Positions 1-6,472 of a stretch of DNA of 25,317 bases are shown here, one piece after another (the stretch's first letter is position 1; each line of letters begins with the position of its first letter). The notes beneath the pieces were generated by a model. That model worked only from the letters and a program-made list of their open reading frames with translations, was not told the origin of the DNA and did not search any database. The translations under genes were made by a program, and so were the position numbers. Origin of the DNA: Deltaproteobacteria bacterium. Its GTDB lineage: Bacteria; Desulfobacterota; Desulfobacteria; Desulfobacterales; SURF-15. The DNA lies in contig JAHEHB010000021.1 of NCBI GenBank assembly GCA_024644775.1, positions 1-25,317 on the forward strand, given 5' to 3'.

Positions 1-1
1 G

Positions 2-325
2 GCACCGCAAGCTCGGTTTGGCAATATGCTTGCCTGCTTACTGATGTGTATTTTCTGGAACGTGAGATATACAGATTTAGGGCCCTTCCGAGCAATTCGC
101 TATGAGGCGCTGGATTCGCTTAAGATGATGGATCGAAACTACGGCTGGACTGTTGAGATGCAAGTTCGAGCCGCTCAAGTGGGGCTTAGATGTCTCGAAG
201 TGCCGGTTCGTTATCGACGACGCATCGGTCAATCCAAGGTAACTGGTACGATTCGAGGTGTTTTTTTTGCAGGATACAAGATCCTTTATACGATTATTGC
301 CGCACGGCTTCGCACTTTAAAATAA
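2..325 (+). CDS. Family 2 glycosyltransferase, C-terminal fragment
   Basis: This is the 3' end of a gene whose start lies before the window; the frame is open from base 2 and ends at a TAA at 323-325. The peptide reads RFGN, then YTDLGPFRAIR, YGWTVEMQVRAA, EVPVRYRRRIGQSKV and a final hydrophobic stretch. This order is typical of GT-A fold family 2 glycosyltransferases of the dolichol-phosphate mannose/glucose synthase type, which move a sugar from a nucleotide donor to a polyprenyl phosphate or a glycan at the cytoplasmic membrane. The nucleotide-binding N-terminus is not in view, so donor and acceptor cannot be named. It is separated from the next gene by about 610 bases and has no visible link to the injection system. 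Confidence 0.85.
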   Translation, partial: APQARFGNMLACLLMCIFWNVRYTDLGPFRAIRYEALDSLKMMDRNYGWTVEMQVRAAQVGLRCLEVPVRYRRRIGQSKVTGTIRGVFFAGYKILYTIIAARLRTLK

Positions 326-483
326 ATCATGTTGTTTCAACAGCTCCGACTGTAGGAAGTTATTTTCAATCAGATCATTCCTTACCTCTTTCCTGACATG
401 CCCCCAGTATCTACTTTTATCCCCAAATGCTCCAATCAGCACTACAAACAAGTGAGACTGTTAGCAAAAATCTATTGAAAGGG

Positions 484-502
484 GTCTTGCTGTCGGCAAG
501 AC
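484..502. repeat. Perfect inverted repeat, 7-bp stem with 5-base loop
   Basis: GTCTTGC at 484-490 and GCAAGAC at 496-502 pair perfectly around the loop TGTCG. No T-run follows on the + strand and there is only a short one on the - strand, so it is not a standard terminator. It may be a regulator-binding site or an RNA hairpin in the 5' region of the eCIS operon; function is not known. Confidence 0.4.
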
Positions 503-552
503 AAAACGCGGCAAAGGAACCAAAATATGGCATCTCTTAAATATTAGCCTGT

Positions 553-581
553 TTGACAACCCAACATATAGTTAATATTTT
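553..581 (+). promoter_or_regulatory. Candidate sigma-70-type promoter
   Basis: A perfect -35 hexamer TTGACA at 553-558 is followed after 17 bases by TATTTT at 576-581, which matches 4 of 6 bases of TATAAT. The surroundings are AT-rich. If used, it would give a leader of about 345 bases before the sheath gene. AT-rich DNA gives chance matches, so support is moderate to low. Confidence 0.35.
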
Positions 582-745
582 TCAATAGTAATTATTTGGC
601 GGCGGAACCCAAAGCATGCTATTGTTGCTGCTCATCTAAGTCACCTACTCAAAACATATTTTGCGGTATTTCCGCTTCCAAAACAGCGAATTCTAATTCT
701 TTGTCGTTCTTGAAAGTACTATATTTAATCCATCCATGGCCTGAT

Positions 746-768
746 TCTGTCTATTTTGACAGATTTTT
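746..768 (+). terminator. Weak hairpin followed by T-run (possible terminator or attenuator)
   Basis: TCTGTC at 746-751 pairs with GACAGA at 758-763 across a TATTTT loop, followed at once by TTTTT at 764-768. The stem is short and only moderately GC-rich, so termination would be weak. It could end transcription from the glycosyltransferase side or attenuate a transcript begun at 553-581. Confidence 0.25.
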
Positions 769-777
769 ATCAGGTTT

Positions 778-806
778 TTGACCCATATTGTCTTTGTGCT
801 TTTAGT
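778..806 (+). promoter_or_regulatory. Second candidate promoter, nearer the sheath gene
   Basis: TTGACC at 778-783 (5 of 6 to the -35 consensus) and TTTAGT at 801-806 (4 of 6 to the -10 consensus) are 17 bases apart. It lies just after the hairpin/T-run at 746-768 and about 125 bases before the sheath start. The pairing is by eye and may be chance. Confidence 0.25.
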
Positions 807-920
807 GTTCGTGATATCATTTCGAATGATTTTTAGGGACTATCTGAGGAATACTTCCCACATCTACTCCAATTAGAATGAGAATAGTTATTTAACCATA
901 ATCTATTAGTAAATTTAGCA

Positions 921-929
921 AAGGAGGGG
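921..929 (+). promoter_or_regulatory. Strong ribosome binding site of the sheath gene
   Basis: AAGGAGGGG lies 5 bases before the ATG at 935. It is a near-perfect anti-16S match, which suits a structural protein needed in many copies per particle. Confidence 0.8.
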
Positions 930-934
930 TTCCA

Positions 935-3262
935 ATGCCTATAGAAGCTACATATCCCGGAGTCTATATTGAGGAGATTCCCAGTGGGGTTCGGACGATT
1001 TCGGGCGTCAGCACTTCGGTTACCGCCTTTGTGGGTTCAGCCAAACGAGGGCCTATCAACCGTGCGGTCAGGGTTTTGAATTATGGTGACTACGAACGCC
1101 GTTTCGGTGGACTCCATTCCAGTTCGGAGTTGAGCTATGGGGTGCGACAGTTCTTCGCCAATGGCGGCAATGTGGCCTGGGTAGTGCGCATTGCCAAGGA
1201 CGCAACTAAGGCTGAGCTGGAATTACGAGATTCATCGGACAGGAAGGTCCTAAAAATCGCTGCACTGGATGAAGGATTGGAGGGAAACCGTATTGAAGTT
1301 CGCGTGGACCATAAAACGCGATATCCCACGAGCACTTTCAACCTTACGCTCAACTATGTCTCTGAAGATAATCCTGCTGATAACAGGACCGAGACCTACT
1401 CCAATCTCTCGATGAACAGCCATGACAGTCATTATGTTGAAGCGAAGGTCAACAGCGATTCCGAACTCGTGGAAGCCATCCGTATCGCGGATCCCACTAC
1501 CGTGAGTGGGAAGGGAATAAGTGTCGGTCAACCTCTTGTGGATGAGCAGGGTTCGCTTCTAGACGTGAATGAGCTCATTGATGATGGGCACAATCAAATT
1601 CAGATCTCAGTGAATGGACTACCTCCCGTCAAGGTTGAACTACCCACGACTGGGTTCCTGGGCGCGACAAAAGAGGAGAGGCTGGACGCGCTATGTGAAG
1701 TTCTTCAGCAGGTGGTCAGCACTTCTGTGGGCCCCGGGCTGGAGCCGGCCATCGAGGATTTCGAATGTCAGAGGGAAGCTTTTTCCATCAAAATGATGTC
1801 CGGTCAAGGCGGCGAGAGGTCAAGCGTCCGGGTAATGCCCGGGGAACGCAACGATGTTTCCGGTGTCATGAAAATGGGGACGCTGAACGGGGGCCGGGAG
1901 ACTGATGGTGCAGCAGAAATGAGGCCTGTTGGCATTCCCGACCCGGGGAATTTAAATGGAGAGCCTATAGCTGCATTTGCCAATAAGCCGGATGCATCCA
2001 ACCATCGCCTCAAGATCAGCCTGGATGGTCTGGGACCGGACACGCTCTCTTTGGGAACAGTAGCGGCTACCGGGAGCCTTCAGGAGAAAGTTAAAGAGAT
2101 CGCAAGCCGCCTCCAAGATGTCGTGCGTAATCTGAAACCCCTAAAAAAGGCCTACGCCGAATTTACGGCCAAGATGGAGTTGGCGGACGCCGGTGGCGGC
2201 AACATGCGTCCTTTATTGGTATTAAAATCTGGAACCCGAGGCAAAGGTTCATCTGTTAAGATCGAAAAGGCATCCTCCGAAGATATTGCAGAGGAATTGA
2301 AGTTGCTCGAAGGAACTCCACGCTCCGGACAGAATACCAACCTTGAAAATGGAAATGAAAGTCCCTATACCCAGGAGGATGAACCAGCGCTCTTTTTAGC
2401 GAGTAAGACCAACCGGAAAGGGATCTACGCCCTTGATGAAGTAGACCTCTTCAATCTTCTCTGCCTGCCGGGGGTCTCCAATCCCGGAATACTTGCCGAT
2501 GCGGCAGCCTATTGCAAGGATCGCCGCGCCTTCTTGATTGTCGATCCGCCCAAGGCCAAAGACAAGCCGAGTGAAATGGAGCACCTGATCAACGGACCCG
2601 AACTGCCCAAGACCAATTTTGGCGCGATTTTCTATCCGTGGATCAAGATCAGTGATCCCCTCAACGCCGGTCGACTGAGGTCCGTGGCGCCCAGCGGGAC
2701 CATGGCTGGTTCGTTTGCCCGCACCGACAGCAACCGGGGCGTCTGGAAAGCTCCGGCCGGTACCGAAACCTCGCTCATTGGTGTGGTCGGGCTGGACTAT
2801 CGGCTGACCGATGAGGAAAACGGGTTGCTTAATCCCCTGGGTGTAAACTGCCTGCGAATCTTTCCAGCCATTGGCCCGGTCGCATGGGGCGCAAGAACCC
2901 TGCGCGGTGATGACGATCTGACGGACGAGTACAAATATATCCCCGTGCGCAGGCTGGCCCTGTACATCGAGGAAAGCCTGTTTCGGGGAACCCAATGGGT
3001 CGTGTTTGAGCCCAACGATGAGCCCCTGTGGGCCCAGATCCGGCTCAACATCGGTGCATTTATGCACAACTTGTTTCGCCAGGGTGCTTTTCAAGGGCAA
3101 AAACCCAGAGAAGCGTATCTCGTCAAGTGCGACAAAGAAACCACCACCCAGAACGATATCAACAACGGCATCGTGAATATCCTGGTGGGTTTTGCTCCTC
3201 TTAAACCCGCAGAGTTTGTAATTCTCAAGATTCAACAGCTTGCCGGCCAGATTCAGGCGTAA
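935..3262 (+). CDS. eCIS contractile tail sheath protein, enlarged
   Basis: 775 residues. The start is typical of phage/eCIS tail sheaths (Afp2-4, Pvc2; phage tail sheath family): TYPGVYIEEIPSG, then a STSVTAFVGSAKRGP segment. The end is equally typical, with NDINNGIVNILVGFAPLKPAEF, which carries the terminal strand that links neighbouring sheath subunits. Sheath subunits form the outer cylinder that contracts and drives the inner tube into a target. Classic Afp/PVC sheaths are near 350 residues; here residues about 110-470 are extra, with a beta-rich segment (about 95-190) and two similar modules at about 220-322 and 357-459. The conserved core resumes near residue 480 (ALFLASKTNRKGIYALD). 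It is the only sheath gene in the window, so it should form the whole sheath. It starts the operon, with a strong ribosome binding site, 11 bases before the tube gene. Confidence 0.95.
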   Translation: MPIEATYPGVYIEEIPSGVRTISGVSTSVTAFVGSAKRGPINRAVRVLNYGDYERRFGGLHSSSELSYGVRQFFANGGNVAWVVRIAKDATKAELELRDSSDRKVLKIAALDEGLEGNRIEVRVDHKTRYPTSTFNLTLNYVSEDNPADNRTETYSNLSMNSHDSHYVEAKVNSDSELVEAIRIADPTTVSGKGISVGQPLVDEQGSLLDVNELIDDGHNQIQISVNGLPPVKVELPTTGFLGATKEERLDALCEVLQQVVSTSVGPGLEPAIEDFECQREAFSIKMMSGQGGERSSVRVMPGERNDVSGVMKMGTLNGGRETDGAAEMRPVGIPDPGNLNGEPIAAFANKPDASNHRLKISLDGLGPDTLSLGTVAATGSLQEKVKEIASRLQDVVRNLKPLKKAYAEFTAKMELADAGGGNMRPLLVLKSGTRGKGSSVKIEKASSEDIAEELKLLEGTPRSGQNTNLENGNESPYTQEDEPALFLASKTNRKGIYALDEVDLFNLLCLPGVSNPGILADAAAYCKDRRAFLIVDPPKAKDKPSEMEHLINGPELPKTNFGAIFYPWIKISDPLNAGRLRSVAPSGTMAGSFARTDSNRGVWKAPAGTETSLIGVVGLDYRLTDEENGLLNPLGVNCLRIFPAIGPVAWGARTLRGDDDLTDEYKYIPVRRLALYIEESLFRGTQWVVFEPNDEPLWAQIRLNIGAFMHNLFRQGAFQGQKPREAYLVKCDKETTTQNDINNGIVNILVGFAPLKPAEFVILKIQQLAGQIQA

Positions 3263-3268
3263 AGGAGG
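3262..3268 (+). promoter_or_regulatory. Strong ribosome binding site of the tube gene
   Basis: AAGGAGG, 5 bases before the ATG at 3274, begins on the last base of the sheath stop codon. Close packing with a perfect Shine-Dalgarno sequence predicts high tube synthesis matched to sheath synthesis. Confidence 0.75.
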
Positions 3269-3273
3269 CGCTC

Positions 3274-3798
3274 ATGGCACAGTTCAGCATTAATACGAAT
3301 CGATTCGATCCTTATAAAAACTTCAAATTCCGGGTCAAATGGGATGGTCGTTATGTTGCCGGAATCAGCAAAGTCAGCGCGCTGAGCCGATCCACCGAGG
3401 TTGTTGAACATCGCGAGGGGGGTGATCCGAGTACTGTGCGAAAATCTCCGGGCCAAACCAAATTCGAGCCAGTCACTCTGGAGCGGGGCGTCACGCACGA
3501 TCCTGAGTTCGAACGATGGGCCAATAAGGTATGGAACATCGGCGCGGGTCTTGGCGCTGAGGTTTCCCTCAAAGATTTCCGGAAGGATCTGCTTATCGAG
3601 GTCTATAACGAGGCCGGCCAGCTCGCCCTCTCCTATAAAATTTACCGGTGTTGGGTTTCAGAATTTCAAGCTCTACCGGAATTGGATGCCAGCGGTAATG
3701 CTGTGGCCATCCAGACGCTTAAATTGGAGAATGAAGGGTGGGAGCGGGATCAGGAAGTGCCGGAACCCGAGGAACCGAGTTTTGCCGAATCGGAGTAA
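3274..3798 (+). CDS. eCIS inner tube protein (T4 gp19 / Afp1 type)
   Basis: 174 residues, close to the usual size for phage T4 gp19-like tube proteins (Afp1, Afp5, Pvc1, Hcp fold). Seen features are an N-terminal DPYKNFKFRVKWDG, the TEVVEHREGGD loop, KSPGQTKFEPVTLERGV and the C-terminal KLENEGWERD, all hallmarks of this family. Subunits stack as hexameric rings to make the rigid channel inside the sheath that carries the cargo. The last dozen residues are rich in Pro and Glu and probably flexible. The gene follows the sheath directly and precedes the CPxC protein by 3 bases. Afp has two tube genes (Afp1 and Afp5); only one is present here. Confidence 0.95.
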   Translation: MAQFSINTNRFDPYKNFKFRVKWDGRYVAGISKVSALSRSTEVVEHREGGDPSTVRKSPGQTKFEPVTLERGVTHDPEFERWANKVWNIGAGLGAEVSLKDFRKDLLIEVYNEAGQLALSYKIYRCWVSEFQALPELDASGNAVAIQTLKLENEGWERDQEVPEPEEPSFAESE

Positions 3799-3801
3799 AC
3801 C

Positions 3802-4539
3802 ATGAAATCATTGTCCGCTGGGGACATGCTTCAGCTGTGGGAACAGGGCCAGGGACAGCGTCCACTGGACAGGGCCCTGACCCTTCTTGCCGCTGCCTGT
3901 CCCGAGCGGTCCCGTGAAGAACTGGCTTCCCTTAGCATAGGAGCCAGGGACACGCTTTTGTTGGAGATCAGGGAGCAGGCCTTTGGTTCCCAATTGGATG
4001 GTTTTGCTAGTTGCCCACAATGCAATGAACAACTGGAGTTTTCCATGGACATAACCGATCTGGGGGGACCTTTCGTCTCGCCGTCTGCCGAATCGTTTAT
4101 GGAGTGGGAGATGGATGGCTACCAAGTGGCTTTTCGTTTGCCCAATAGCATCGACCTCGCGGCCGTTGCCCATAAGGAAGATTCATCCCAGGCCCGTTGG
4201 GGCATGCTGGCGCGTTGCCTTACATCGGTTTATCAGGGGCCATCAAAGATTGCCGTCGATGAACTGCCCGAGGCGGTCCTAACCGCTATCGAAGATAAAA
4301 TGGTGGAATCCGATCCCCTGGCGGACATAGACCTTGATCTTCAATGCCCCGGATGCGCTTATGGCTGGTCCATCGGTATGGATATCGAATCATTTTTGTG
4401 GACGGAGATCCAAGCCCAGGCCAAACGGCTTATGGGGGAAGTACATGTTCTGGCCCGAGCCTATGGATGGAGTGAAAAAGATATTTTGTCCATGAGTGCT
4501 CCCCGTCGACAACGTTATTTGGAGATGGTCAATTCATGA
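3802..4539 (+). CDS. CPxC-containing baseplate/assembly-like protein
   Basis: 245 residues. Two Cys pairs are visible, CPQC at residues 71-74 and CPGC at 182-185, which could together bind one zinc ion. The C-terminus (EVHVLARAYGWSEKDILSMSAPRRQRYLEMV) resembles the short helical proteins annotated as phage T4 baseplate-like proteins (gp26/gp51-type hub or assembly chaperones), found next to the tube gene in many eCIS and phage loci. The likely role is an assembly helper for the baseplate hub or tube, acting in the cytoplasm. It begins 3 bases after the tube gene and overlaps the next gene by ATGA. The family assignment is by recall of motifs, not a search; the zinc idea is inference. Confidence 0.65.
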   Translation: MKSLSAGDMLQLWEQGQGQRPLDRALTLLAAACPERSREELASLSIGARDTLLLEIREQAFGSQLDGFASCPQCNEQLEFSMDITDLGGPFVSPSAESFMEWEMDGYQVAFRLPNSIDLAAVAHKEDSSQARWGMLARCLTSVYQGPSKIAVDELPEAVLTAIEDKMVESDPLADIDLDLQCPGCAYGWSIGMDIESFLWTEIQAQAKRLMGEVHVLARAYGWSEKDILSMSAPRRQRYLEMVNS

Positions 4540-5225
4540 CGAGGTATCTTACAAAATTGGCAGACCGAATACTGGGAACAGCCCCAGTTCTTCAGCCGCT
4601 CATACGTCCACATTCAGCGCTGATGGCGACTTTAACGGGTAGCGATATGTCCACGCAGAGTGTCCCTCATTTTGAGGCTATATTGGAGAGCAATCCGTCT
4701 TTGAGCGAAACCGCCACTAAAACCCAGCCGGCTCTTTTAGAGCCTTCCACCGATGCGCAAGAGCCGGAATCCTCTGACCGTCCCAGGGCCCATAGCCGAC
4801 CGGTATCCCTACCAGAGCCTCCGCCGGCGACTTTGCCTCAGGCCATGAATCCGAATGTTTCAACCCGGAAACAGCCCGTTTCATCACAACAGCTTCTTCA
4901 AAGCGACCCGCCGGAATCCAGCGATCCCATGATCCCGCAAAGGCCTGACAAAAAAAGTGCGAGCTGGCCCCCTAAAAAGAAGATAGAAGTGGAAACCCGA
5001 AAGGCACGCACTCAGCCGCTTCACGGAGAAGTAAATCTAAGGGAGAAGGGGCGTGTGATGGCGCACAAAGGAGATGAATCGCCCACGATTCGTGTTCATA
5101 TTGGACGGATCGAAGTTAGGGCACTTATGCCAAAGCAGACTCCCGCTGCCCCTGTACCTATAACCTCGTCCCCGAAATTATCGCTCGATGATTACCTCAA
5201 ACAGCGAAAAGAGAGGGTGTCATGA
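4536..5225 (+). CDS. Proline-rich, largely disordered eCIS-associated protein
   Basis: 229 residues, of unknown function. It starts with a short predicted helix (TRYLTKLADRILG), followed by about 130 residues dominated by Pro, Ser, Thr, Glu and Gln, which should be disordered. The C-terminus is more ordered: TIRVHIGRIEVRALMP, then a second proline linker, then LSLDDYLKQR. A similar strand plus LSLDDYL tail recurs, as far as I recall, in hypothetical proteins at this position in other eCIS loci, so it is probably a real component or assembly factor. It overlaps both neighbours by 4 bases (ATGA at 4536-4539 and 5222-5225), which implies translational coupling. The two short conserved ends joined by a flexible linker suggest a tether between two partners; that is inference. 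Confidence 0.7.
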   Translation: MTRYLTKLADRILGTAPVLQPLIRPHSALMATLTGSDMSTQSVPHFEAILESNPSLSETATKTQPALLEPSTDAQEPESSDRPRAHSRPVSLPEPPPATLPQAMNPNVSTRKQPVSSQQLLQSDPPESSDPMIPQRPDKKSASWPPKKKIEVETRKARTQPLHGEVNLREKGRVMAHKGDESPTIRVHIGRIEVRALMPKQTPAAPVPITSSPKLSLDDYLKQRKERVS

Positions 5226-6463
5226 GCAATTATCTGGCCATTGCCACGGTGACCGCCACATTGAAGCAGATCTTGGAATCCAACATGGGTTTCGATTTTC
5301 CCGGAGCTGTGGTGACCACGGTCAGACCGGACAACGTTGACAACACGCGACCTAATATGGGCGTCAATATCTTTCTATACCAGGTGACTCCGAATGCAGC
5401 GCTTCGCAATGCCGATTTACCCACGCGCGGTCATGAGGGTGCAATCATAAAACGACCGCAAGTGGCCTTGGACCTTCATTATTTAATCAGTTTTTATGGA
5501 GATGAGAACCAGTTGCAACCTCAATTCCTTCTCGGAAGCGTTGTTCGCACCCTCCACGTACGCCCTATGCTTCCAAAGGAGGCCATCCGCAACGCCATTG
5601 CGGATCCACTCATCCATTTGAGCGATTCCACACTGGCGGATCAGATCGAGTCGGTCAAATTCGTTCCCCTTTCTCTCTCACTCGAGGATCTATCCAAACT
5701 ATGGTCGATCTTTTTTCAAACACCTTATGCGCTCTCCGTCGCTTACATGGCCACGGTGGTATTGATCGAGGGTGAAGCGATGCCGCGGGCTGTATTGCCG
5801 GTCCGGGAGCCCGGTATTTATACGATGCCTTTCCGTAAACCGGTGATTGAAAAAATCGCTTCTCAGGAAGGAGAACAGATGCCCTTGACGCCCGGCACCA
5901 TCGTTGAAATTTCGGGCCGCCATTTACGTGGGGATATGACCCGGGTATCCATAGGATGCCTGGAGGTCACGCCGCATCAGGAAGATATTAAGGCTACAAA
6001 AATCAGTTTCCCCCTGGCTGAACCCCCTTTCGCCCCTGGAACACTGCGTGCCGGAGTGCAGGGGTTAAAAGTCACTCATCATATTTTGATGGGTGATCCC
6101 AAGGTTCCTCATCGTGGATTTGAATCCAATATGGCTGTTCTTCTCCTTCGCCCCGTAATGACCCTGGTGGGATCACCGAACACAGAGGAGATTAAGATCA
6201 AGTTTAATCCTAAAGTTGGGAGAACCCAACGGGTACTTCTGCTCTTGAATGAGCATGCGCCACCTTCAGACCGTCTGGCCAGGGCGTACAGTTTCGATGC
6301 CCCTCCCGATAACGGCATCAGTGATTTTAACATAAACGATACCGAAGATATAAGCTTTACTCCCTTGGAAATGAAACCGGGTAACTATTATGTTCGAGTT
6401 CAAGTGGATGGGGCGGACAGTGTGATCGATCCAATCCATCCCGTTAATATTGATGATCCATAA
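5222..6463 (+). CDS. Tube terminator / cap protein (DUF4255, Pvc16/Afp16-like)
   Basis: 413 residues. The N-terminal half (about 1-190) matches the Pvc16 N-terminal/DUF4255 family: AIATVTATLKQIL, a TRPNMGVNIFLYQVTPNAALRN segment, LDLHYLISFYGD, and SLEDLSKLWSIFFQTPYALSVAY. Afp16 and Pvc16 sit at the end of the shaft away from the baseplate, end tube and sheath growth, and so fix particle length. The C-terminal half (about 215-413) is beta-rich, with an IPT/TIG- or Ig-like pattern (TPGTIVEISGRHLRGD), and probably decorates the cap. Such Ig-like extensions are common in environmental relatives but not needed for capping. It overlaps the proline-rich gene by ATGA and is followed 9 bases later by the ATPase gene. 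Confidence 0.9.
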   Translation: MSNYLAIATVTATLKQILESNMGFDFPGAVVTTVRPDNVDNTRPNMGVNIFLYQVTPNAALRNADLPTRGHEGAIIKRPQVALDLHYLISFYGDENQLQPQFLLGSVVRTLHVRPMLPKEAIRNAIADPLIHLSDSTLADQIESVKFVPLSLSLEDLSKLWSIFFQTPYALSVAYMATVVLIEGEAMPRAVLPVREPGIYTMPFRKPVIEKIASQEGEQMPLTPGTIVEISGRHLRGDMTRVSIGCLEVTPHQEDIKATKISFPLAEPPFAPGTLRAGVQGLKVTHHILMGDPKVPHRGFESNMAVLLLRPVMTLVGSPNTEEIKIKFNPKVGRTQRVLLLLNEHAPPSDRLARAYSFDAPPDNGISDFNINDTEDISFTPLEMKPGNYYVRVQVDGADSVIDPIHPVNIDDP

Positions 6464-6472
6464 GGAATCACT

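Larger units (their letters stand above)
326..934. other. AT-rich intergenic region upstream of the eCIS operon
   Basis: About 610 bases without a convincing gene. A 61-codon frame at 596-781 would need a TTG start, has no ribosome binding site and is composed of an unusual Cys/Ser-rich peptide, so it is not called. The region is visibly richer in A and T than the genes on both sides. It holds two promoter-like pairs (553-581 and 778-806), a perfect 7-bp hairpin (484-502) and a weaker hairpin followed by T residues (746-768). It probably holds the control region of the operon that starts at 935. No tRNA, CRISPR or insertion sequence was seen. Confidence 0.6.

Noticed and set aside
596..781. 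61-codon + strand frame in the upstream gap
   Set aside because: It needs a TTG start, has no ribosome binding site, a Cys/Ser-rich composition unlike its neighbours, and it covers the hairpin/T-run.
326..934. Sigma-54 promoter upstream of the operon
   Set aside because: GG-containing sites near 598-605 do not have GC at the required spacing.
2396..3235. 279-codon - strand frame opposite the sheath gene
   Set aside because: It lies wholly opposite the highly conserved sheath C-terminus and its peptide has no recognisable motif; it is a mirror of biased codon use.
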